Source: WTKG01 sp963735005 (GTDB lineage Bacteria > Actinomycetota > Actinomycetes > Actinomycetales > Demequinaceae). Taken from it: a stretch of DNA of 64,000 bases. The stretch covers positions 248,001-312,000 of the forward strand of contig CAVTJA010000005.1 of assembly GCA_963735005.1 (NCBI GenBank), written 5' to 3'. The stretch's first letter is position 1. Every line of letters begins with the position of its first letter. Shown in pieces: positions 1 to 7,788 of the stretch. A model generated the notes under the pieces. The model saw only the letters and a list, made by a program, of their open reading frames with translations. It did not search any database and was not told where the DNA came from. The translations under genes and the position numbers were made by a program.

Positions 1-375
1 CACAACTCCGGCAAGACGCCCCTGCTCGACGTCGACACGCGCGTGCGCCTCGCGGCGCAGGCGATGTCGCACATCGACGGAGTCGAGGTGAAGGCCACCC
101 GGGGCCTGCTCGTGGAATTCTGCGAGGACCAGGGCGCCACCGCCATCGTCAAGGGCCTTCGCGGCGGCGCCGACTACGACTACGAGCGGCCCATGGCGCT
201 CATGAACCGCTCGCTCACCGGTATCGAGACCGTGTTCTTGACGGGCGACAACTCGCTGAGCCACATCGCATCGTCCCTCGTGAGGGATGTGGCACGGCAC
301 GGCGGATCGATCAAACACCTGGTCCCGCCGGACGTTGAGCCGGCGGTGCTGGAGGCGCTCCAGCGCGAGAGCTAG
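1..375 (+). CDS. coaD: Phosphopantetheine adenylyltransferase (3' part)
   Basis: This is the C-terminal 124 residues of CoaD, which transfers AMP from ATP to 4'-phosphopantetheine in coenzyme A synthesis. The N-terminus with the first nucleotide-binding motif lies before the window. The visible part is open from base 1 and has the family's GLRGGADYDYE segment and the C-terminal TGDNSLSHIASSLVRD segment, which corresponds to the conserved SSxxVR motif. It ends at a TAG with about 160 bases before the next gene, so it is probably the last gene of its transcript. Identification is confident, although only part of the gene is visible. Confidence 0.93.
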   Translation, partial: HNSGKTPLLDVDTRVRLAAQAMSHIDGVEVKATRGLLVEFCEDQGATAIVKGLRGGADYDYERPMALMNRSLTGIETVFLTGDNSLSHIASSLVRDVARHGGSIKHLVPPDVEPAVLEALQRES

Positions 376-532
376 ACCGCGAGGGTCGTCGACGTATCCT
401 GTCGCGGACCCGCAGGCGTTGCGCGCCCGGCAGAAACGTCTTTCCGCACGTGTCAACCGAACGCCGCCTCCAGCTCGTCGTTCAGGTATGGGAGTGGAAA
501 TCAAGCGCGATGCCGATTTATTATCGCGGGGC

Positions 533-1021
533 ATGCGACATGAACCCGAGGTGGAGAAGATCGTCCGCGCCTTCGTGGCGTCGGACTACCCACGCGTAGT
601 TGCGGCCGTGGCAGCCGCGACGCGTTCGGGTGACGGGGCCGAGGATGCTGTCCAGGACGCGTTGATTAAGGCGCTCCACACGGACCCTCTGCCCAAGAAC
701 CTGCGAGCGTGGGTGACCGTGGTCGCCATCAACCGCCGGCGCGATCTCCAGCGGCGAGCGAGTGCCGAGCACCGCGCCGTGAGCCGGCTAGACGCGCCGA
801 CGCCGATCGACCCGACGGCGGGTGTCGCCGAGCACGCCGCCGTCCGGGACGCCGTTGACGCGCTTCCGGAGCGCCAACGACAAATCGTCCTCATGCACTA
901 CTACCTCGACGCCTCGGTCGCGGACATCGCGTCGGCTTTGGGCGTCACGCCCGGGACAGTTAAGACCCAACTGCATCGCGGCCGAGCCGCGCTCGCCGAC
1001 CACGTCGGAGGTGCGTCATGA
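533..1021 (+). CDS. ECF-type RNA polymerase sigma factor
   Basis: A 162-aa group 4 (ECF) sigma factor is predicted. Residues about 5-65 form sigma region 2 with the core-binding GAEDAVQDALIKAL helix. Residues about 100-150 form region 4, with LPERQRQIVLMHYY and the helix-turn-helix DIASALGVTPGTVKTQLHRGR. The frame is open from 287. I chose the ATG at 533 because a GCGGGG purine run lies just upstream and homology begins there; ATG 488 is an alternative. Its stop overlaps the next start (ATGA), so it is coupled to a membrane protein, the usual layout for a sigma/anti-sigma pair. Its target genes are not known, but the downstream exported protein is an obvious candidate. Confidence 0.85.
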   Translation: MRHEPEVEKIVRAFVASDYPRVVAAVAAATRSGDGAEDAVQDALIKALHTDPLPKNLRAWVTVVAINRRRDLQRRASAEHRAVSRLDAPTPIDPTAGVAEHAAVRDAVDALPERQRQIVLMHYYLDASVADIASALGVTPGTVKTQLHRGRAALADHVGGAS

Positions 1022-1986
1022 CCATTGACGACCAGATCCGCGCCGCGCTGACGCGCGCGATTCCCCAACCGCCCGTCGATGCGCCAGACGTCGCGGCACA
1101 CATCATGAAGCGCTGGCGCGACGGACCAGGGCCGGAGGACGGGCCGCGTGACCCGGGCGGGGGCGGTGGTCCCGGCGCACCGAAGGGCGGAGGCCCCTCG
1201 GGGCTTTCGGGCGCCCTGCCCGCGGTGCTCGCGGGGCTGGCTGGCGTCCTCGCGGGCGGCGCCGTCGCCTTTGCCCACGGCGCTCCGACCGAAGGGGCGG
1301 TGCTTGCCCACGTCCCAGTCTTTGCCTGCCCCGACGCGGGCCAGACCGGGGCGCTCGACGAGGGCGATCGCGTGTACATCGTCGGCCGCGCCCCCGGTTC
1401 CTACGCTGTCCGCAACGTCCGCGGCGACGGGGGCACGGTGTTCGTCGGCGCGCAATACGTGAGCCCCGACTCCGACACCTCCGCCCTTCCCGAGCTCAAC
1501 TGTGAAACCGCCGGCGTCGTCGCCGTCGCCACCCCGAGCCCCACGCCGACACCGAAACACACGTCGAAACCGACCCCGAAACACACGTCGAAACCGAGCA
1601 AGCCCAAGGACACGACGCCCGCGGGCGACACGAAGAAGCCCGTGATCGACAACGCCGCGGCGGCGCCGGGAACCGTGTACGACCCCGCCTACTGCACGCC
1701 GCCCCAGCAGGCGACGCTCGTCGCGTACGTCACCGACAACACCAGCGTCGCGTCCGTCACCGCGTCATGGACGCTCAAGGGCACGGCGACGTCCAAGGAG
1801 ATGTCCCCGTCCGGCGGCGGAACCTACTCGGCGACGTTCGGCCCGATAGCCGCGAATACTCTCGGGCTCCACGAGACGAAGGTCGTGACGGTCACGATCA
1901 AGGCCAAGGATCCTGCGGGGAACACCGCGAAGAACACGACCGTGCATGTCACGGTCACGAGCGACGGAGGGGGGTGCCTGTACTGA
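1018..1986 (+). CDS. Membrane-anchored putative anti-sigma protein with extracellular Ig-like region
   Basis: A 322-aa protein is coupled to the sigma factor by ATGA. The N-terminal 60 residues are cytoplasmic in type (MTIDDQIRAALTRAI, then a Gly/Pro linker). One membrane segment spans about residues 67-88. The outside part has a small SH3-like stretch (about 100-150), a Pro/Thr/Lys linker containing a 24-bp tandem DNA repeat (TPKHTSK twice, bases about 1552-1597), and a C-terminal Ig-like beta domain (about 210-315). I see no HxxxCxxC zinc anti-sigma motif. The anti-sigma role is therefore inferred from position and topology, not from a recognised domain. Confidence 0.6.
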   Translation: MTIDDQIRAALTRAIPQPPVDAPDVAAHIMKRWRDGPGPEDGPRDPGGGGGPGAPKGGGPSGLSGALPAVLAGLAGVLAGGAVAFAHGAPTEGAVLAHVPVFACPDAGQTGALDEGDRVYIVGRAPGSYAVRNVRGDGGTVFVGAQYVSPDSDTSALPELNCETAGVVAVATPSPTPTPKHTSKPTPKHTSKPSKPKDTTPAGDTKKPVIDNAAAAPGTVYDPAYCTPPQQATLVAYVTDNTSVASVTASWTLKGTATSKEMSPSGGGTYSATFGPIAANTLGLHETKVVTVTIKAKDPAGNTAKNTTVHVTVTSDGGGCLY

Positions 1987-4640
1987 TGCGCGCCTCACGG
2001 ATCATCGCCCCGGCGGCGGCGTTTACTCTCGCCGCTGCGGCCAGCTACGGAGCTGTCGCGACCAGCCAGGCCGGCTCCAACCCGACCCCGAAGGAGTCGG
2101 CGGCCCCCATCGGCGTCGTCGCCCCGTTCCCGTACTCGGGCGACGCGGGCACGGCCGCGCAGCGGTGGGTCGACTCTCACCCCGCAGCGGCGGACGGAAC
2201 CGACGCCGAGTACGTCGCGTACGCCCCGGCCCCCCCGTCGCCAGCCCCCTCGCCCGGAACTCCCGCGGCCGCCCGCGCATCCGGCGAGGCGGGCTCCGCG
2301 GGGGCCGCGGCGCTCCCCGACAGTCCTTCCGGCGGGACGCCCGGTGGTGGCGGCGTCGTTGACCTCTGCGCGGGCGACTCCCCGCCCGACTACTGCCCCG
2401 ACGGCGTCGGCGGCACCGTCGAGCTCGCACTCGACGCCCTTCCCCCGATGGACGGAATGGTGACGCTACACCCGGCAGCACCCGGCTCGGCGCCCTTCCC
2501 GTACTTCCCGGAATGTGCGCCCGGTGACCTCCCGGCCGGCGACCTCGCCGTCGGGCTGACAGTTAACCGGCCCGCGAGTATCCGGCTCATGTGGTCCCGC
2601 GCCACGGCCGACGGCTGGGACACCCACGAGGCGACGCTCGTCACGAGCGGGCCGGCGGAGGATGCATGGAACGCGTGGGCGGCACGCGACTCCGCGTCAC
2701 CCACGGATCCCGAGCAGTGGATCGACGTGTGCCACGTGATCCGGGGTCTCGAACCGGGCGACTACCGCGTCCAGGCGACATTCACCGACGCGTCGGACTC
2801 CGCGCAATTCTTCACCTACCCCTCCGACGCCCCGCTCGTCGTGCGGGTCAGGGATTCCTCAGGAGCGGTCCCCGGCCACACGCGACGGCCGACGCTCGTC
2901 CTGCCCGACGGCGTCGACCACATTCTTGTCAACGCCCTTGCTCCAAGCGACCAGTACATCGCGATGGTCGCCGAGCCCGCGCGCGGCGACACCCCCGGTG
3001 CCAGCGGGACGTGCGACGCCTCGCTCCTTGATTCCGCGCTTGACCTTCCCGAGGGAGCCGTCGTCGGCGTGCCCCTCACTCAAGAGACGCTTGCCGACTC
3101 GGTGGTCGACGCGCCCGACTACCCGTATTTGCCGAACCAGAACCTCTCCCTGACGAGCGACTTCACCCTCGAAACGGGCACGGACTACACGCTGTGCCTC
3201 TTCTGGATGGATAACAGGGGCGATCCCGGGCACGCGCGTCCTGTCGCGGTCGAGGCCATTCCCGTCAGCATCCCCGAGGCGTACCACGTGAGCCTCGACG
3301 TCGTCGGGTTCTACGGCGAGGACGGGGCGCTCGACGGTTCGACGGTGAGCGCAGGACGTGTCCGCGCGATCCGCCCAGGAGGCTTCCTGCCCGGAAGCTC
3401 GACCGAATGCTCGGGTGGCCTCGACGTCGGCTTCGGCCCGCGCGGGGCGACCTGGCCGGACTCGGACCGCAACCTCTGCACCGACATGACCGGGATTTGG
3501 GGCATCATCCGCTTCGGTATCCCCGTCGACGTCACGCTCGTCAACGCGTCCGGGGACGGCAGCCACCAACGCAGCCTCATCCGGATTGATCCCCGGTGCC
3601 ACGGCGCGTGCGCGCCGCGCGACCCTGAGATGGTCATGGTTCCGCTGCCCGAGGTCGACGGCCACGCCACGGGCTCGCTTGCCGTCCGCGTCTCCTACGC
3701 CGCCGCCGCTAGCAACGGGCGAACCCACTTCGTCGTCGGAGAACCCCGTTTCGGCTCGACCGGCCCGCAGACCCCGGACTACGCGTATGTCGACATCGCG
3801 ACGACGCAGCCGGACATGGGGTCGGCCCTCGCCATCCGCAACGGCGTCGACGTCGACGTGAGCGTGCGCCTTCACCATGTGGATTCGCCCATGGCGTTGC
3901 ACCTGTCGTTCGTCTCAGGCGACCCGAGCGAGCCGCTGTGCCACGTGGGCGCGGCGCCCGCTCCGCGGAGCCTCAGGGTAACCGCGGACGACACCATCCG
4001 GACGTTGCACTATCACGGCCTGTGCGCCGGGGTGCCGTACCGCATCGTCGTCCGCGATGACGCCGGGGAACCTGTGCCGGTGTTCGGGCCGACGGGCTGG
4101 GACACGACGGACGGGCACGATTTCACGACTGACCCCATCACGCTCCACGTCACAGGGATGATCTCCGGGATGCGTAGCCAGGGCTACGACTATTCTTTCA
4201 CCGCCTACTCAAACCTTTGGGTGCGGTCGCCGTACGCGCCGGGCGCATACCCGCTGGCGCTCGACTCGGCGGTTGACGGGTCGTGGGTGGACCAACTCGG
4301 CATGCACGGATGGACGATGACGGAGGACGGCTACAGCGCCTGCGGCAGCGGGCGGGCGGCGACTATATACGCGAAGCCGTACACCGGCACCATCGAGGTC
4401 GTCAGCGGGCAGCCGATCCGCGTGGAGGGCCACGCGACGTACCGGACGAACCAGCGCGACGAGGACGGCCACTGGACCTGCGACGTCACCACCGCGGCCG
4501 GCTACGGCGGCGGCAACGTGTGGAACGTCGACGCTGTCGCGGACATCACCCCCGAACAGCTCCTCGACGGCGTAACGGTGCGGGAGGACGCGACGGCCGA
4601 CGGCGAGACGTGGGTGCAGTTCGAGATCCGCGGGAATTGA
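1986..4640 (+). CDS. Large exported protein of unknown function
   Basis: An 884-aa protein starts at the ATG inside the preceding stop (TGATG at 1984-1988). Residues about 6-27 form a hydrophobic, Ala-rich signal peptide. A Pro/Ala/Ser-rich spacer (about 60-130) follows, then a long region with regular beta-strand character and paired cysteines (for example in VVDLCAGDSPPDYCPDG and FPECAPGDLPAG). No cell-wall sorting motif or C-terminal membrane helix is evident. I recognise no enzyme domain. Coupling to the sigma and membrane genes suggests it is the main output or surface partner of that signalling unit. Confidence 0.6.
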   Translation: MRASRIIAPAAAFTLAAAASYGAVATSQAGSNPTPKESAAPIGVVAPFPYSGDAGTAAQRWVDSHPAAADGTDAEYVAYAPAPPSPAPSPGTPAAARASGEAGSAGAAALPDSPSGGTPGGGGVVDLCAGDSPPDYCPDGVGGTVELALDALPPMDGMVTLHPAAPGSAPFPYFPECAPGDLPAGDLAVGLTVNRPASIRLMWSRATADGWDTHEATLVTSGPAEDAWNAWAARDSASPTDPEQWIDVCHVIRGLEPGDYRVQATFTDASDSAQFFTYPSDAPLVVRVRDSSGAVPGHTRRPTLVLPDGVDHILVNALAPSDQYIAMVAEPARGDTPGASGTCDASLLDSALDLPEGAVVGVPLTQETLADSVVDAPDYPYLPNQNLSLTSDFTLETGTDYTLCLFWMDNRGDPGHARPVAVEAIPVSIPEAYHVSLDVVGFYGEDGALDGSTVSAGRVRAIRPGGFLPGSSTECSGGLDVGFGPRGATWPDSDRNLCTDMTGIWGIIRFGIPVDVTLVNASGDGSHQRSLIRIDPRCHGACAPRDPEMVMVPLPEVDGHATGSLAVRVSYAAAASNGRTHFVVGEPRFGSTGPQTPDYAYVDIATTQPDMGSALAIRNGVDVDVSVRLHHVDSPMALHLSFVSGDPSEPLCHVGAAPAPRSLRVTADDTIRTLHYHGLCAGVPYRIVVRDDAGEPVPVFGPTGWDTTDGHDFTTDPITLHVTGMISGMRSQGYDYSFTAYSNLWVRSPYAPGAYPLALDSAVDGSWVDQLGMHGWTMTEDGYSACGSGRAATIYAKPYTGTIEVVSGQPIRVEGHATYRTNQRDEDGHWTCDVTTAAGYGGGNVWNVDAVADITPEQLLDGVTVREDATADGETWVQFEIRGN

Positions 4641-4654
4641 CGGCTGGCCCGTGT

Positions 4655-4684
4655 TGAGGTTCGGGCGCCCCATCGCGTAGAATC
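4655..4684 (+). promoter_or_regulatory. Predicted sigma-A promoter of yceD-rpmF
   Basis: A TTGAGG -35 box (4655-4660) and a TAGAAT -10 box (4679-4684) are separated by 18 bases. They sit 65 bases upstream of the yceD start, in the short gap after the exported-protein gene. The match is by eye only. Confidence 0.5.
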
Positions 4685-4749
4685 GTGCGCTGGTCCTGTC
4701 GATCCTGGCGGGCCAAGGTCCCTGAGGACCGCGGAGTAGTGGAGGGGCG

Positions 4750-5325
4750 ATGTCTTCATCGCACGGCCCTGCTGCCTCGCCGTACACCGTCTCTACCCGA
4801 GATCTGTCACGGCGTGCGGGCACGCAGAAGTCGATCACCCTTACCTTCGCGGCCCCCGCGGTCGTTGGCACCGACGTGATCGGCGTGCCGGAGGGTGCGG
4901 ACGTGACGCTCGATTTGAGCCTCGAGTCCGTCTCCGACGGCATCTGGGTCTCCGGAACCGTCTCGGGCGAAGCCTCGGGGGAGTGCGGAAGGTGCTTGGA
5001 CGCGGTCACCATCACGGTGGACACGCCAATCCAGGGGCTCTTCCTCTACCCCGACGCGGAGCGCGAGGAAGGCGAAGAAGACAACGAGGACGTGCACGAC
5101 TTCGACGGGCTTGATCTTGACCTCGAAGGCGTGGTGCGGGACGCGGTGGTGACCTCACTGCCGTTCGTTCCGTTGTGTGACCCGGACTGCCCGGGGCTGT
5201 GCGACCAATGCGGCGCGCGGCTCGTGGACGAGCCAGATCACACCCATGACGTGATTGACCCCAGGTGGTCCGCGCTAGAGTCGCTTGCGAGCGATGATAG
5301 TTCGACCCAGACGAAAGAGAGTTAG
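4750..5325 (+). CDS. YceD family (DUF177) protein
   Basis: A 191-aa member of the YceD/DUF177 family, which across bacteria sits directly upstream of rpmF and is associated with 23S rRNA and ribosome assembly. The C-terminal half has the typical cysteine pairs CGRCLDAV and PLCDPDCPGLCDQCGARL, likely metal-binding, and the acidic segment EREEGEEDNED. A GGAGGGG Shine-Dalgarno sequence precedes the ATG. Only 2 bases separate it from rpmF, so the two are almost certainly co-transcribed. Confidence 0.88.
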   Translation: MSSSHGPAASPYTVSTRDLSRRAGTQKSITLTFAAPAVVGTDVIGVPEGADVTLDLSLESVSDGIWVSGTVSGEASGECGRCLDAVTITVDTPIQGLFLYPDAEREEGEEDNEDVHDFDGLDLDLEGVVRDAVVTSLPFVPLCDPDCPGLCDQCGARLVDEPDHTHDVIDPRWSALESLASDDSSTQTKES

Positions 5326-5327
5326 CC

Positions 5328-5522
5328 GTGGCTGTTCCGAAGCGCAAGATGTCGCGTAGCAATACCCGTGCGCGCCGTTCGCAGTGGAAGACCACTGCCG
5401 CGACGCTCGTCCCGTGCCCGCAGTGCAAGGCCGAGAAGCTCGGTCACCAGGCTTGCCCCGCGTGCGGTGCCTACAACGGCCGCCAGTACGCCGAGGCGAT
5501 CCGCACCGAGCACGAGCAGTAA
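5328..5522 (+). CDS. rpmF: 50S ribosomal protein L32
   Basis: A 64-aa L32 with the standard AVPKRKMSRSNTRARR start and two CxxC pairs (CPQC and CPAC), so it is the zinc-binding (C+) paralogue type. It starts with GTG after the AGAGAG purine run. It lies between yceD and rnc, a common actinobacterial order. Confidence 0.96.
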   Translation: MAVPKRKMSRSNTRARRSQWKTTAATLVPCPQCKAEKLGHQACPACGAYNGRQYAEAIRTEHEQ

Positions 5523-5537
5523 GCCACCCCTAGCGCC

Positions 5538-6242
5538 ATGAAGCCTGGAGAGCAGGCTGCGCGCGACCTGGTTGGCCGCCTCGGGGTCGAGATCGACCCC
5601 GAGTTACTGGTGCTGTCCCTGACGCACCGTTCCTTCGCGTACGAAGAAGGCGGCCTGCCCACCAACGAGCGTCTCGAGTTCCTTGGGGATTCGGTGCTCG
5701 GCGTCATCGTGACGGACAAGCTCTACCACGACCACCCCGGCCTCGCCGAAGGCGACCTGGCGAAGATGCGCGCGGCTTGCGTCTCTCAGAAGGCGCTCGC
5801 GGAGGTCGCGAGGGCGATCGACTTGGGTCCGTGCGTGCTGCTCGGCCGCGGCGAGACCGCCACGGGCGGGCACGACAAGGACTCCATCCTTTGTGACGCC
5901 TTCGAGGCGGTCCTTGGCGCCGTCTACCTGTCCCGCGGCATGGACGCCGCGCGAGACGTGGTGCTCCGCCTCGTAGGCCCGTCTCTTAAGGCCGCGGCCC
6001 AGTCCGGGGCGGGGCTCGACTGGAAAACCAGCCTCCAGGAGGCTTGCGCGGAGCGCGACCTTGGCGTGCCGTTCTACGACGTCGAGGGCGACGGGCCCGA
6101 CCACGCACGCACCTTCACCGCGACGGTCAAGGTGGGGGACCGCGCTCTCGGGACCGGCGAAGGCTCGGCCAAGAAGCACGCCGAACAGGCGGCTGCCGAG
6201 CAGGCCTACCTCGCGCTCGCAGGCGAGGCCGACTCCGCCTAG
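5538..6242 (+). CDS. rnc: Ribonuclease III
   Basis: A 234-aa double-stranded-RNA endonuclease that processes rRNA precursors and cleaves structured mRNAs. The catalytic domain (about 1-150) has the signature NERLEFLGDSVLG and the second acidic cluster DAFEAVLGAVYL. A double-stranded RNA-binding domain (about 160-230) ends in GSAKKHAEQAAAEQAYLAL. The length is normal. It follows rpmF after 15 bases and precedes mutM after 3. Confidence 0.96.
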   Translation: MKPGEQAARDLVGRLGVEIDPELLVLSLTHRSFAYEEGGLPTNERLEFLGDSVLGVIVTDKLYHDHPGLAEGDLAKMRAACVSQKALAEVARAIDLGPCVLLGRGETATGGHDKDSILCDAFEAVLGAVYLSRGMDAARDVVLRLVGPSLKAAAQSGAGLDWKTSLQEACAERDLGVPFYDVEGDGPDHARTFTATVKVGDRALGTGEGSAKKHAEQAAAEQAYLALAGEADSA

Positions 6243-6245
6243 CCG

Positions 6246-7160
6246 ATGCCCGAGCTCCCCGAGGTCGAGACGGTTCGCCGCGGGCTTGCGGCGCTTGTGG
6301 ACGGCGCGACGATCGAGTCCGTCCACGTGCTGCGCGACTCGTGCGTGCGGCTACTTCCCGGCGGAGCCGCCGAGTTTGGCGCCGCAGTCACGGGGCTGTC
6401 TTTCGGAGGAGTCGCGCGGCGCGGCAAGTTCCTCTGGTTCCCGCTTGAGGGTGAGGTTGCGCTGAGCGCACACCTTGGCATGTCCGGCCAGTTCCGCGTC
6501 CACGAGGCCGGGCCGGGCGCCGCCCCGGCGCCGCACCCGCACTGCCGCGCACGGCTTCACCTGAACCTCCGCGGGCGGCCGCTGACGCTCGACTTCCTCG
6601 ACCAGCGCACGTTCGGGTACCTGCACGCGGAGGCGATGCGGCCCACGGCGGACGGCGGCCCCGGCGGGGAGGGCAGTGCGCTGCCCGCGGTGCCCGCGTC
6701 GGTCCGGCACATCGCCCGCGACGTCTTGGACCCCCACCTCGACGCCGCCGCGGCCACGCGCCTGCTGCGGCGTGGCACCCGCGGCATCAAGCAGGTGCTG
6801 CTCGACCAGACGGTCGTGTCCGGCGCGGGCAATATCTACGCAGACGAGGCGCTGTGGCGCGCCCGCGTCCACCCCCAGCGCCCGGCCCACGCCGTCACGG
6901 CCGCCCAGGCGCGGGACCTGCTCGCCGCGCTGCGCGACGTGATGGCGGATGCGCTCGCGCAAGGAGGCACGAGCTTCGACGCGCTGTACGTGAACGTCAA
7001 CGGCGAGTCTGGGTACTTTGCCAGGGACCTGGACGCCTACGGGCGGCTGGGGCAGCCGTGCGCACGGTGTGGCTCGGTGATCCTCAGGGACCGCATCGGC
7101 GGCCGTAGTACCCACTGGTGTGCGCGGTGCCAACGGCGGTACGCGCCGCGCGGGCAGTAG
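6246..7160 (+). CDS. mutM: Formamidopyrimidine-DNA glycosylase
   Basis: A 304-aa base-excision repair enzyme that removes 8-oxoguanine and FapyG. The N-terminal PELPEVE motif supplies the catalytic proline and glutamate. The helix-two-turn-helix contains QTVVSGAGNIYADEALW. The C-terminal zinc finger has CARCGSVILRD and CARCQ. The insert GPGGEGS (about 137-143) is slightly longer than usual but in a loop. It lies 3 bases after rnc. Confidence 0.96.
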   Translation: MPELPEVETVRRGLAALVDGATIESVHVLRDSCVRLLPGGAAEFGAAVTGLSFGGVARRGKFLWFPLEGEVALSAHLGMSGQFRVHEAGPGAAPAPHPHCRARLHLNLRGRPLTLDFLDQRTFGYLHAEAMRPTADGGPGGEGSALPAVPASVRHIARDVLDPHLDAAAATRLLRRGTRGIKQVLLDQTVVSGAGNIYADEALWRARVHPQRPAHAVTAAQARDLLAALRDVMADALAQGGTSFDALYVNVNGESGYFARDLDAYGRLGQPCARCGSVILRDRIGGRSTHWCARCQRRYAPRGQ

Positions 7161-7170
7161 GATTGACCGC

Positions 7171-7788
7171 ATGGACTCCATCTCCGTTCTCGTTCTTGAT
7201 GACCACGAGGTCGTGCGCCGCGGAATCTGCGACATCCTCGACCGTGCCGAAGGCATTGAGGTCGTCGCCGAGGCGGGAGACGTCGCGCAGGCGATCCGCC
7301 GTGCGGACGCCGTCAAGCCGCAGGTGATTCTGTCCGACCTCCGCCTGCCTGACGGCACCGGGCTTGACGTGATCGCGCATGTGCTCAAGTCGCTTCCCGA
7401 CACCCGGGTGGTCGTCCTGACGAGTTACGACGACGACGACGCGCGCGCGGCAGCGCGGGCCGCGGGCGCCCACGGCTTTGTCGCGAAGACGGCCCGCAGC
7501 GCGGACGTCCTCCAGGCCGTCCGGGACGCGGCCGCTGGCAAGGTGTCGGCGACCAAGATCCGGGTGGGCGAGGACGCCGTGCTGGCCCGCTTGACCCCCA
7601 TGGAGCAGCGCGTGCTTGAGCTCGTGGGCCAGTCGAAGTCGAACCGCGAGATCGCGGACGACCTCGGCATCGCCGAGAAGACGGTCAAGAATCACGTCAC
7701 AGCGGTGCTCGCCAAGATGGGCTTCCAGCGCCGCACGCAGGTGGTGGCGTGGGCCACGGCTCGCCGCGCCAGCTCGTTCCGCGGCTAG
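7171..7788 (+). CDS. DevR/DosR-like NarL-family response regulator
   Basis: A 205-aa receiver plus LuxR-type DNA-binding regulator. The receiver has the acidic pair D10/D11, phospho-acceptor D56 in SDLRLPDG, T84 and K106. The helix-turn-helix has AEKTVKNHV at 169-176; K170, K173 and N174 match the DNA-contacting Lys179, Lys182 and Asn183 reported for M. tuberculosis DosR. The resemblance to DosR extends through DDHEVVRRG and AKMGFQRRTQ. I chose the ATG at 7171, where receiver homology begins. The gene follows mutM by 10 bases and converges on the sensor kinase, with both stops sharing CTAG (7785-7788). It is the likely partner of that kinase and the likely binder of the palindrome before cydA. 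Confidence 0.88.
   Translation: MDSISVLVLDDHEVVRRGICDILDRAEGIEVVAEAGDVAQAIRRADAVKPQVILSDLRLPDGTGLDVIAHVLKSLPDTRVVVLTSYDDDDARAAARAAGAHGFVAKTARSADVLQAVRDAAAGKVSATKIRVGEDAVLARLTPMEQRVLELVGQSKSNREIADDLGIAEKTVKNHVTAVLAKMGFQRRTQVVAWATARRASSFRG

Noticed and set aside
2859..3902. 347-codon minus-strand frame inside the large exported protein
   Set aside because: Antisense to a gene with a signal peptide and coupled start; no recognisable motif.
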